64,000 bases of DNA from Streptomyces tateyamensis (GCF_003205575.1 NZ_PYBW01000053.1:268-64267); one strand, 5' to 3'. Positions 44,400 through 51,633 are shown, numbered from the stretch's first letter. Numbers and translations are program-made. The notes: generated by a model from the sequence alone, not told the origin.

Positions 44400-44572
44400 T
44401 GGCGGCCGCCACGGCCGCGGCGGCGGTCGTCTGCCCGCGCTGCTCGGCGGCCACCGACCAGGTCGACGCCGACCTGGGTGTCTGCGCCGCCTGCCGGGAC
44501 CGGCTGCGCGGCGACCTGACCAGCTGGGTGATGCAGCTGGTGGGGCTGTGGGTGCTGCGGGAGGACCGATGA
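44399..44572 (+). CDS. 57-aa zinc-ribbon microprotein
   Basis: Short protein MAAATAAAAVVCPRCSAATD continuing to VCAACRDRLRGDLTSWVMQL and ending VLREDR. CPRC and CAAC, 15 residues apart, form a likely zinc ribbon; the C-terminal half is an amphipathic helix. It starts on the stop of ACAD2 (TGATG) and its stop overlaps the phosphopantetheinyl transferase start (ATGA), so it is locked into the operon and very probably translated. No family recognised; an accessory or assembly factor for the neighbouring enzymes is conjecture. Confidence 0.7.
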   Translation: MAAATAAAAVVCPRCSAATDQVDADLGVCAACRDRLRGDLTSWVMQLVGLWVLREDR

Positions 44573-45258
44573 GCGAGGGCCACCTGTGGCTGCTGCCCGA
44601 GTCGGCGGTGGACGGCTTCGCCGCCCGGCACGGCGGCACCGCGCTGCTCACCGAGGCCGAGCGCGAGCTGCTGGCGCGCCGCCGCACCCCGGGCGCCCGG
44701 CGCCGCTACCTGGGCGCCCGGGTGCTCTCCCGGTACGCGCTCAGTGCGCGCTGCGGGCGCCCGCTGGGGGAGTGGCGGTTCGGCCACGGTCCGGACGGCC
44801 GGCCCGAACCGCTGGGCCCCGCCGACGGGTTGCGGTTCAACCTGTCGCACACCGACGGGCTGATCGCCTGCCTGGTGACCGAGCAGGCAGCCTGCGGGGT
44901 GGACGTGGAGGCCACCCCGGCCGGCCCGGACGCGGTGCGCTACCTGCCGCGCTTCCTGGCCGAGTCCGAGCGGGCGCTGCTGACCGGCCCCGGAGCCGGG
45001 CCGGCCCGCACGCTGGCCGCGCTCTGGGTGCTGAAGGAGGCCTACCTCAAGGCGCTGGGCACCGGCCTGCGCCGGGGTCTGGCTGAGTTCGCCTTCTCCA
45101 CCCCGCACCGCACCCCGATCCAGCTGCACGACCCGGACACGCCCCCCGGCGCGCCCGGCTGGCAGTTCGAACTTCACTACCCCGCCCCGGGGTTCGTGCT
45201 CGCCACCGCCGTCCAGGACGGCACCGGCGGGCGGCTGCAGCAGACCGTACTCACCTGA
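44569..45258 (+). CDS. Sfp-type 4'-phosphopantetheinyl transferase
   Basis: 229-aa Sfp/Gsp-type PPTase that converts apo-ACPs to the holo form. Motifs: LGARVLSRYALS, FNLSHTDGLIACLVT (P2), CGVDVEATP with the Mg-binding Asp/Glu (core GVDVE), and WVLKEAYLKALGTGL (P3, WxxKEAYxKA). Length equals Sfp. ATG 44569 overlaps the microprotein stop; a start further upstream is not needed. Its place inside the cluster implies service to the discrete ACP and the three PfaA carriers. Confidence 0.93.
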   Translation: MSEGHLWLLPESAVDGFAARHGGTALLTEAERELLARRRTPGARRRYLGARVLSRYALSARCGRPLGEWRFGHGPDGRPEPLGPADGLRFNLSHTDGLIACLVTEQAACGVDVEATPAGPDAVRYLPRFLAESERALLTGPGAGPARTLAALWVLKEAYLKALGTGLRRGLAEFAFSTPHRTPIQLHDPDTPPGAPGWQFELHYPAPGFVLATAVQDGTGGRLQQTVLT

Positions 45259-45268
45259 GGAGCAACAG

Positions 45269-46564
45269 ATGTCCAACCAGCCCCGCATCGCGGTGATCGG
45301 TGCCGGCGTGGCCGGCCTGTCCGCCGCCTACCGCCTGCGCCGGCACGCCGAGATCACCCTGTTCGAGCAGGACGACCGGGTCGGCGGCCACGCCAACACC
45401 ATCGAGGTCGAGGACGCCGGCCGCACCCTCGGCATCGACACCGCCTTCGTGGTGATGAACCGCCCCAGCTACCCGGAGTTCGGCGCCTTCCTGGACGAGC
45501 TCGGGGTGGGCACCGTCGAGCACGCCGGCGGCTTCAACTTCTTCGACCTGGACAGCGGCCTGCAGTACGGCACCCCGGAGCTGAACCTGCCCGAGGAGGA
45601 GGTGACGACCCGCTACCCGGCCGAGTTCGGCACCATCTGGCGCGAGGCCCGGCGGTTCCACGAGGAGGGCCGGCGGGACTTCTTCCGCAAGCGCACCGAC
45701 CTTCCGCTGGGCGAGTACCTGGACCGCGGCGGCTACAGCCAGGAGTTCCGCTACGGGTACGTCATCCTGCTGTGCACCGCCGTCTGGTCGGTCCCGGCCG
45801 AGCTGATCTGGCAGATGCCGGCCACCACCGTGATCGCCTTCTTCATGGCCCACGACGAGGGCGGCCTCGGCGGGCAGCGGGTGGACTGGCGCACCGTCGA
45901 GGGCGGCTCGATCTCCTACGTGCGCAAGGCGATCGCCGCGATCGGCGGCAAGCTGCGGCTGAACGAGCCGGTGCTCGGGGTGCGCGAGGAGGAGCACGGG
46001 GTGGAGGTGACCACCACCAGCGGCACCGAGCACTTCGACCACGTGGTGCTCGCGGTCCACGGCGACCAGGCCCGGGCGCTGCTCACCGACCCGAACGAGG
46101 TGCAGCGGCGCACCCTGGCCAATATCCGCTACAACGCCTCGCTGGCGGTGCTGCACACTGATGCGAGCGCCATGCCGGCCGACCGCTCCCGCTGGGAGAG
46201 CTGGAACTACGGCAAGGTGACGGTCGACGGGCAGGTCCGCCCGTACGTCGCCTACTACATGAACAAGCTGCACGGCTTCGAGTCCGCGACCGACTACTTC
46301 GTCACCCTGGACTACCCGGGCGAGCTGCGCGCGGACGCGGTGATCCGCGAACTGCGCTACGAGCACCCGGTGATCGACCTCGACCTGCGCACCCTGCAGC
46401 AGACCATCTACCAGGTCAACGAGGGCAGTCGGATCAAGCTCTGCGGCTCCTACTTCCACTCCAAGCGCCTGCACCACGACCAGATCGGCTCGCACGAGGC
46501 GGCCTTCGCGGCCGGACGTGACGCAGCACAGACACTCCTGCACGAGATCGGCGCAGCGGTGTAG
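45269..46564 (+). CDS. FAD-dependent amine-oxidase-fold oxidoreductase (COG2907-like)
   Basis: 431-aa flavoprotein. Dinucleotide-binding fingerprint RIAVIGAGVAGLSAAYRL at the N-terminus, then FEQDDRVGGHANT, the GG doublet region typical of amine-oxidase/desaturase-type flavoproteins, GGSISYVRKAIAAIGGKLRL in the middle and the FAD-closing C-terminus LCGSYFHSKRLHHDQIGSHE. It matches the predicted NAD/FAD-binding proteins of COG2907, which in other bacteria neighbour fatty-acyl-modifying enzymes such as cyclopropane synthases. A redox or isomerisation step on the acyl chain is likely; substrate unknown. Eleven bases after the PPTase with GAGGAG as SD. Last gene of the synthase operon. Confidence 0.85.
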   Translation: MSNQPRIAVIGAGVAGLSAAYRLRRHAEITLFEQDDRVGGHANTIEVEDAGRTLGIDTAFVVMNRPSYPEFGAFLDELGVGTVEHAGGFNFFDLDSGLQYGTPELNLPEEEVTTRYPAEFGTIWREARRFHEEGRRDFFRKRTDLPLGEYLDRGGYSQEFRYGYVILLCTAVWSVPAELIWQMPATTVIAFFMAHDEGGLGGQRVDWRTVEGGSISYVRKAIAAIGGKLRLNEPVLGVREEEHGVEVTTTSGTEHFDHVVLAVHGDQARALLTDPNEVQRRTLANIRYNASLAVLHTDASAMPADRSRWESWNYGKVTVDGQVRPYVAYYMNKLHGFESATDYFVTLDYPGELRADAVIRELRYEHPVIDLDLRTLQQTIYQVNEGSRIKLCGSYFHSKRLHHDQIGSHEAAFAAGRDAAQTLLHEIGAAV

Positions 46565-46566
46565 TA

Positions 46567-46585
46567 TGGATAGTGTCAGGTTCCA
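46567..46585. promoter_or_regulatory. Candidate MerR operator A
   Basis: TGGATAGTGTCAGGTTCCA, a 19-bp dyad (TGGA-N11-TCCA) with an overlapping perfect 7-bp inverted repeat GATAGTG/CACTATC (46569-46590). It sits three bases after the flavoprotein stop and 26 bases before the barrel gene. The same dyad spacing and the same 5' half (TATGGATAG) recur at the merR start. Confidence 0.6.
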
Positions 46586-46610
46586 CTATCGATAGAAGGT
46601 GGTGCGGCCG

Positions 46611-47030
46611 ATGCCGACGCTCCCCTGGATCACCCCGAACCGACCCGGCCCGCAGACCACCACCGCGCTGGTGATGGCCTCCACCTTCGAAGTCCGCTCG
46701 CTCAAGGACGTCCCGCGCTTCTTCCGCCAGTCCCTGGTGGCCTGGAAGCAGGTGAAGACCGCCCCCGGCGCGCTCGGCGCCTCGCTGATCGCCCAGCCGC
46801 TCAAGCGCACCTTCTGGACGCTGTCCGCCTGGGAGAGCCGCGAGCAGCTCTACACCTACGCCCGCACCGAGCCGCACAAGACGGTGATGACCTCGCTGCG
46901 CGAGACCTCGCGCGAGTCGGTCTTCGCCTTCTGGGAGGTCCCGGTCGACCAACTGCCGATCAGTTGGGCCGACGCCCGCAGCCGGCTCGCCGAGCAGCGG
47001 CGGGCCGACCGGGCCGACCGAACGAACTGA
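46611..47030 (+). CDS. Dimeric alpha-beta-barrel protein (spheroidene-monooxygenase/DUF3291-like)
   Basis: 139-aa protein: MPTLPWITPNRPGPQ, then MASTFEVRSLKDVPRFFRQS, LIAQPLKRTFWTLSAWESRE and YARTEPHKTVMTSLR. The pattern of a beta strand, WESxExLxxY and PHKxxM is that of small antibiotic-monooxygenase/ferredoxin-like barrels. Catalytic role is uncertain. ATG 46611 has AAGGTGG upstream; GTG 46599 is an in-frame alternative. Placed between the candidate MerR operator and the MFS gene, so a detoxification or self-resistance job is plausible. Confidence 0.7.
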   Translation: MPTLPWITPNRPGPQTTTALVMASTFEVRSLKDVPRFFRQSLVAWKQVKTAPGALGASLIAQPLKRTFWTLSAWESREQLYTYARTEPHKTVMTSLRETSRESVFAFWEVPVDQLPISWADARSRLAEQRRADRADRTN

Positions 47031-47070
47031 CGCACCGTCATCCGGTGCGCCCCACGCACCCTCAGCCGTC

Positions 47071-47106
47071 CTGAAGTCCCTGAAGTCCCTGAAGTCCCTG
47101 AAGGGG
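47071..47106 (+). repeat. 9-base tandem repeat before the MFS ribosome site
   Basis: CTGAAGTCC repeated at 47071, 47080 and 47089, with a fourth partial copy (CTGAAGGGG) that supplies the SD of the MFS gene eight bases before its ATG. Confidence 0.9.
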
Positions 47107-47113
47107 AACCGCT

Positions 47114-48541
47114 ATGCCGTCGTCCGATCGCAAGGTGCCGCTGTGGCTGTCGATCGTCGCGTGCAGCGTGCCGATGTTCATGGTGGCGCTGGACAACCTG
47201 GTCGTCTCCACCGCACTGCACACCCTGGCCGTCGACCTCAAGGCGAACACCCGCGACCTGCAGTGGTTCGTCAACGCCTACGTGCTCAGTTTCTCCTGCC
47301 TGCTGCTGATCGGCGCGGCCCTCGGTGACCGGTTCGGCCGCCGGCGGGTCTTCGTCATCGGCATCACCCTGTTCACCCTGGCCTCGATCAGCTGCGGCCT
47401 GTCCCACAGCAGTGGCGAGCTGATCGCCTCCCGGGTGGTGCAGGGCTTCGGCGCCGCGGCCGTGATGCCGCTCTCGCTCACCCTGCTCTCCCAGGCGGTC
47501 CCGGAGAAGAAGCGCAGCCTGGCGCTGGGCCTGTGGGGCGCGGTCAGCGGCCTGGCCATCGCGCTGGGCCCGGTGGTCGGCGGCGCCGTGGTGGACGGTC
47601 TGGCCTGGCAGTGGATCTTCTGGATCAACGTCCCGGTCGGCGTCGTGGCGGTCCCGCTGATCCTGCGGGTGGTCAAGGAGAGCAAGGGCGAGCGGGTCGG
47701 CCTCGACCTGCTCGGCATGCTGCTCGCCGCGGCCGGCCTGCTGGCCGTGGTCTGGGGCATCGTCAACGGCAGCACCGACGGCTGGACCTCGGCCAAGATC
47801 GTCGGCGCCTTCACGGCCGGGGCGGTGCTGCTGGCCGGCTTCGTGGCCTGGGAGCGCCGGGTCGCCCACCCGCTGCTGCCGCTGGGTTTCTACCGGATCC
47901 GCGCCTTCACCCTGACCAACATCGTCTCCGCCTCGATGTACTTCGGGGTGTTCGGCTCGATCTTCTTCCTCTCCCAGTACCTGCAGATCGCCCCGGTCCG
48001 CACCCCGCTGCAGGCCGGCGTGCTGACCCTGGCCTGGACCCTGATGCCGATGTTCATCGCCCCGGTGGCCGGCGCGATCACCGACCGGGTCGGCGGCGGG
48101 CGGCTGATGGCGCTCGGCCTCTTCCTCCAGGCCGCCGGCCTGGCCTGGATCAACCTGGTGGCCACCAGCAACACGCCCTACTCGCACCTGGTCGGCGCGA
48201 TGCTGCTGGCCGGCGCCGGGATGGGCTTCGCCATCGCGCCCACCGCCGCGGTGGTGCTGGGCGCGGTCGGCGCCGAGCACCGCGGCAAGGCCTCCGGGGC
48301 CAACACCACGGTGCGCGAGATCGGCGGGGCGCTGGGCATCGCGGTGCTCAGCAGTGTCTTCCTGGCGCACGGCAGCGCCGACAGCGCCGCCGACTTCGTG
48401 CGCGGGCTGCACCCGGCGGTCTGGGTCGGTGTCGGGGTGGTGGTCTTCGGCGGGATCTGCGCGCTGTTCATCCCGAACGGACGCCCGGCCCCGGAGCAGG
48501 CCGAGCCGGCCGCGCCCGAGGAGGTGCTGGCCGGGGTCTGA
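47114..48541 (+). CDS. MFS exporter, EmrB/QacA (DHA2) family
   Basis: 475-aa transporter with 14 predicted helices. Family motifs: MFMVALDNLVVSTALHTLAV (motif D1), QWFVNAYVLSFSCLLLIGAA, GDRFGRRRVFVIG (motif A), RVVQGFGAAAVMPLSLTLL (motif B), LGPVVGGAVVDGLAWQWIF (motif C) and GKASGANTTVREIGGALGIA near the end. It should drive proton-coupled drug or lipid efflux; candidate exporter of, or resistance to, the cluster product. The C-terminus is short and acidic. Probably co-transcribed with the barrel gene; convergent with merR. Confidence 0.92.
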   Translation: MPSSDRKVPLWLSIVACSVPMFMVALDNLVVSTALHTLAVDLKANTRDLQWFVNAYVLSFSCLLLIGAALGDRFGRRRVFVIGITLFTLASISCGLSHSSGELIASRVVQGFGAAAVMPLSLTLLSQAVPEKKRSLALGLWGAVSGLAIALGPVVGGAVVDGLAWQWIFWINVPVGVVAVPLILRVVKESKGERVGLDLLGMLLAAAGLLAVVWGIVNGSTDGWTSAKIVGAFTAGAVLLAGFVAWERRVAHPLLPLGFYRIRAFTLTNIVSASMYFGVFGSIFFLSQYLQIAPVRTPLQAGVLTLAWTLMPMFIAPVAGAITDRVGGGRLMALGLFLQAAGLAWINLVATSNTPYSHLVGAMLLAGAGMGFAIAPTAAVVLGAVGAEHRGKASGANTTVREIGGALGIAVLSSVFLAHGSADSAADFVRGLHPAVWVGVGVVVFGGICALFIPNGRPAPEQAEPAAPEEVLAGV

Positions 48542-48556
48542 GGCCCCGTCAGGCGG

Positions 48557-48591
48557 GCGGGCGCGGTGCCGGGGGTCGGCACCGCGCCCGC
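48557..48591. terminator. Bidirectional terminator between MFS and merR
   Basis: Perfect 14-bp stem GCGGGCGCGGTGCC/GGCACCGCGCCCGC with a 7-base loop, in the 74-base gap between convergent genes. Confidence 0.85.
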
Positions 48592-48615
48592 TGCGTTCTG
48601 CTCCGGTGCCTGCTG

Positions 48616-49251
48616 CTACTCCGGCGTGCCCTCGAAGAGCCGGTGCGAGGCGTCGGACTGGGCCAGCCGGCGCATCGCACCGATCAGCGCGTCGCCCAGC
48701 ACGGTGCCCAGCACCGCGCCCTCCACCATCGCGTCCACCCCGTCCCGGCGGCCGATCGCCGCCAGCTCCGACTTGGCCAGCTGCTCGGCGGCCTGCGCGT
48801 AGTCGTCCAGCAGGGTCAGCAGGTCCTGCTGGCCCAGCTCGTCGAAGGTCACCACCAGCTGCACCAGCGCCTGCTCGGCCGGGATCCCGGGCCGCACCTG
48901 CCAGCCGCGCCGGCGCACCAGCTCGGCCACCCGCGCCTCGGCCCGCTGCCAGACCTCGGAGTCCTCCGGTGCCACCTGCGGGGTGATCGCCGACTGCGCC
49001 ACGCCCAGCACCTGGTGCACGCCGTTGCCCGGCTCGTCCACCGCCTCCAGCACCTCCCGGGCGGCGGCCACCGAGAGCTTGCCCACCTCGGTCATCGCGC
49101 GCACCAGCTTGATCCGGTGCAGGTGCTCCTCGCCGTACTGGGCCTGGTTGTGGCTGGTCAGCCGACCGTGCGGGAGCAACCCCTCGCGCAGGTAGAACTT
49201 GATCGTGGGCACCGGCACCCCGGTCCGCTTGCTCAACTCTCCGATGCGCAT
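48616..49251 (-). CDS. MerR-family transcriptional regulator
   Basis: 211-aa regulator. N-terminal winged helix MRIGELSKRTGVPVPTIKFY and LREGLLPHGRLTSHNQAQYG, followed by the dimerisation helix region; the C-terminal ~120 residues are helical and would bind a ligand (no metal-type Cys motif). ATG 49251 begins the HTH; an in-frame ATG at 49272 would add METYAIH. Neither has an SD, so a leaderless transcript is likely, with TATGCT as a possible -10. The candidate operator touches the start, suggesting autoregulation. Confidence 0.85.
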   Translation of the reverse strand: MRIGELSKRTGVPVPTIKFYLREGLLPHGRLTSHNQAQYGEEHLHRIKLVRAMTEVGKLSVAAAREVLEAVDEPGNGVHQVLGVAQSAITPQVAPEDSEVWQRAEARVAELVRRRGWQVRPGIPAEQALVQLVVTFDELGQQDLLTLLDDYAQAAEQLAKSELAAIGRRDGVDAMVEGAVLGTVLGDALIGAMRRLAQSDASHRLFEGTPE

Positions 49252-49252
49252 A

Positions 49253-49271
49253 TGGATAGCATACGTCTCCA
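49253..49271. promoter_or_regulatory. Candidate MerR operator B
   Basis: TGGATAGCATACGTCTCCA, dyad TGGA-N11-TCCA identical in spacing to the site at 46567. It lies one base from the merR ATG 49251 and 40 bases before murB on the other strand, overlapping the region where the merR core promoter must be. Confidence 0.6.
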
Positions 49272-49311
49272 TTTACCGCGCCAGACCGCCTCCGCCGTAT
49301 ACCGTGGTCCG

Positions 49312-50355
49312 GTGCACGTGACCGAGAACGCCCCGCTCGCCCCGCTGACCACGCTGCGCCTCGGCGGCCCCGCGCGCCGGTTGGTGACCGCGCACACCGA
49401 CCAGGAGGTGCTGGAGACGGTGCGCGCCGCCGACGCGGCCGGCGAGCCGCTGCTGGTGATCGGCGGCGGCAGCAACCTGGTGATCGGCGACGCCGGTTTC
49501 GACGGCACCGTGCTGCGGATCGCCACCACCGGGCGCACCGTCCGGGGCACCACTCTGGAGCTGGCCGCCGGCGAGCCCTGGGCCGCGGCGGTGGCCGAGG
49601 TGGTGCACGAGCACGGGCTGGCCGGCCTCGAGTTCCTGGCCGGCATCCCCGGCTCGGCCGGCGCCACCCCGGTGCAGAACGTCGGCGCCTACGGCCAGGA
49701 GGTCGCCCAGACCATCACCGAGGTGGTGGCCTACGACCGCCGGGCCGGCGAGACGGTCACCCTGACCAACGCCGAGTGCGCCTTCTCCTACCGGCACAGC
49801 CGCTTCAAGGCCGAGCCGGACCGCTACGTGGTGCTCCGGGTCCGCTTCGCCCTGGAGGACGCGGCCGGCGCATCGAGCCCGATCCGCTACCCCGAGGTGG
49901 CCCGCACCCTGGGCGCCGAGGCCGGCTCCCGGGTCGACCTGCGCACCGCCCACCGGACGGTGCTGGAGCTGCGGGCGAACAAGGGCATGGTGCTGGACGA
50001 GCAGGACCACGACACCTGGTCGGCCGGCTCCTTCTTCACCAACCCGATCCTCACCCCCGAGCAGTACCAGGCCTTCCGGTCCCGGCTCGGCGGGCTGACC
50101 GCTCCCGCCTTCCCGGCCCCCGACGGCACCACCAAGACCTCGGCGGCCTGGCTGATCGACAACGCCGGCTTCAAGAAGGGCTACGGCAGCGGTCCGGCCA
50201 CGCTGTCCACCAAGCACACCCTGGCGCTGACCAACCGCGGCTCGGCCAGCACCGCCGACCTGCTGGCGCTGGCCCGGGAGATCCGCGCGGGCGTGCACCG
50301 GGTGTTCGGCGTGGAGCTGGTCAACGAGCCGGTCTTCATCGGCGTCGAGCTCTGA
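49312..50355 (+). CDS. murB: UDP-N-acetylenolpyruvoylglucosamine reductase
   Basis: 347-aa type-I MurB, which reduces UDP-GlcNAc-enolpyruvate to UDP-MurNAc in peptidoglycan synthesis. FAD-binding VIGGGSNLVIGDAGF, then GLEFLAGIPGSAGATPVQNV and GAYGQEV, YRHSRFK, and the catalytic Ser in SAGSFFTNPIL; the acid near the C-terminus is in NEPVFIGVEL. GTG 49312 is used (GTG 49318 is an alternative). No SD is visible and GTATACC lies about ten bases upstream, so a leaderless mRNA is possible. Confidence 0.94.
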   Translation: MHVTENAPLAPLTTLRLGGPARRLVTAHTDQEVLETVRAADAAGEPLLVIGGGSNLVIGDAGFDGTVLRIATTGRTVRGTTLELAAGEPWAAAVAEVVHEHGLAGLEFLAGIPGSAGATPVQNVGAYGQEVAQTITEVVAYDRRAGETVTLTNAECAFSYRHSRFKAEPDRYVVLRVRFALEDAAGASSPIRYPEVARTLGAEAGSRVDLRTAHRTVLELRANKGMVLDEQDHDTWSAGSFFTNPILTPEQYQAFRSRLGGLTAPAFPAPDGTTKTSAAWLIDNAGFKKGYGSGPATLSTKHTLALTNRGSASTADLLALAREIRAGVHRVFGVELVNEPVFIGVEL

Positions 50356-50518
50356 CCACCAGCACCGCGACCAGAACCACCACCAGCAGCAGCACGAGCA
50401 GCAGCCACATCGGCGCCGGACCGCCCACCGGGCGGCTGGAGTACCAGCCGTGATGGTGGATCACATGGTGCGTGATGTGGTGGGTGGTGTGCCGAGTGCT
50501 GAGGAGTCGTCTGCTCAT
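50336..50518 (-). CDS. Small His-rich single-span membrane protein
   Basis: 60-aa ORF: basic start MSRRLLSTRHTTHHITHHV with ten or so His residues, then GWYSSRPVGGPAPM and one strong transmembrane helix (WLLLVLLLVVVLVAVLVV) ending RARRR. It overlaps the murB 3' end by 20 bases on the opposite strand. No clear SD. The orderly His-rich/TM/Arg layout suggests a real gene, of unknown function, perhaps metal-related; not proven. Confidence 0.5.
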   Translation of the reverse strand: MSRRLLSTRHTTHHITHHVIHHHGWYSSRPVGGPAPMWLLLVLLLVVVLVAVLVVRARRR

Positions 50519-50532
50519 AGCCGGTCAGACTG

Positions 50533-51558
50533 TCATGCGATCGGCCCGGCGAGCCAGGCATCGATCTCCCCGAGCAGTTCCTTGCGCACCCCCTCCGGCG
50601 CCCGCGAGCCGCGCACCGACTGCCGGGCCAGCTCGGCCAGCTCCGGATCGGTGAACCCGTGCACCTCGCGGGCCAGTCGGTACTGCTCGACCAGCCGGGA
50701 GCCGAACAGCAGCGGGTCGTCCGCGCCCAGCGCGATCGGCACCCCGGCCTCGAACAGCGTGCGCAGCGGCACCGCCCCCGGTCCTTCGTAGACACCCAGC
50801 GAGACGTTGGAGGCCGGGCAGACCTCGCAGGTGACCTGCCGGTCGGCCAGCCGCTGCATCAGCCTCGGGTCCTCGGCCGCGCGCACCCCGTGCCCGATCC
50901 GGCCGGCCCCCAGGTCGTCCAGGCAGTCCCGGACCGAGTAGGGCCCGGCCAGCTCGCCGCCGTGCGGCGCCGCCAGCAGCCCGCCCTTGCGGGCGATCCC
51001 GAAGGCCCGGTCGAAGTCACGGGCCAGGCCGCGCCGCTCGTCGTTGGACAGCCCGAAGCCGACCACCCCCTGGTCCGCGTACCGCACCGCGAGCCGGGCC
51101 AGCACGCGCGCGTCCATCTCCGACTTCATCCGGTTCGCCGCCACCAGCACCCGGATCCCCACCCCGGTGGCCGCCGAGGCCTCGCGCACCGCGTCCAGCA
51201 CCAGTTCCACGGCCGGGATCAGCCCGCCCAGCCGCGGCGCGTAGGAGGTCGGGTCGACCTGGATCTCCAGCCAGCGCGAACCGTCCGCCACCTCGTCCTC
51301 GGCGGTCTCGCGGACCAGCCGGCGGATGTCCTGCTCGTCCCGCAGCACCGAGCGGGCGGTGTCGTACAGCCGCTGGAACCGGAACCAGCCGCGCTCGTCG
51401 GTGGCGTGCAGCCTCGGAGGGGTGCCGGAGCTCAGCGCCTCGGGCAGCCGGACCCGGTGCTTGGCCGCCAGCTCGAGCAGCGTGCCCGGGCGCATCGAAC
51501 CGGTGAAGTGCAGGTGCAGATGGGCCTTCGGCAGCGCCCGCAGGTCTCGCTGTTCCAT
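50533..51558 (-). CDS. Adenosine deaminase family protein
   Basis: 341-aa zinc-dependent deaminase. Metal and catalytic motifs: KAHLHLHFTG (HxH), FGLSNDERRG, AAPHGGELAG (His with catalytic Glu), RIGHGVRAAED (His) and ALGADDPLLFG (Asp pair). It converts adenosine or a related purine nucleoside to the inosine form in salvage; actinomycete paralogues vary in substrate. ATG 51558 chosen over the upstream TTG. Part of the conserved murB-to-secE block. Confidence 0.9.
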   Translation of the reverse strand: MEQRDLRALPKAHLHLHFTGSMRPGTLLELAAKHRVRLPEALSSGTPPRLHATDERGWFRFQRLYDTARSVLRDEQDIRRLVRETAEDEVADGSRWLEIQVDPTSYAPRLGGLIPAVELVLDAVREASAATGVGIRVLVAANRMKSEMDARVLARLAVRYADQGVVGFGLSNDERRGLARDFDRAFGIARKGGLLAAPHGGELAGPYSVRDCLDDLGAGRIGHGVRAAEDPRLMQRLADRQVTCEVCPASNVSLGVYEGPGAVPLRTLFEAGVPIALGADDPLLFGSRLVEQYRLAREVHGFTDPELAELARQSVRGSRAPEGVRKELLGEIDAWLAGPIA

Positions 51559-51594
51559 CCACGAATCCTGCCGCAAAGCCCGTCAAAAGGGGAA

Positions 51595-51633
51595 CCGCCC
51601 TGTTCAGGTCCCCCGATGGGGTGAACAGGGCGG
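51595..51633 (-). terminator. Terminator after the aminotransferase gene
   Basis: Stem CCGCCCTGTTCA/TGAACAGGGCGG (12 bp), extended inside by a short CCCC/GGGG helix; on the minus strand it is followed by TTCCCCTTTT. It separates the aminotransferase from adenosine deaminase transcription. Confidence 0.8.

Noticed and set aside
23954..46564. Enediyne (PksE-type) interpretation of the cluster
   Set aside because: Enediyne synthases are single KS-AT-ACP-KR-DH-PPTase proteins with companion E2-E5/E10 genes. Here there are three ACPs, a separate KS-CLF-AT-DH-DH protein, a PfaD reductase and a free PPTase, so the Pfa family fits better.
46599..46610. GTG 46599 as start of the alpha-beta-barrel gene
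   Set aside because: The start at ATG 46611 has a correctly spaced SD, while GTG 46599 overlaps that SD; kept only as an alternative.
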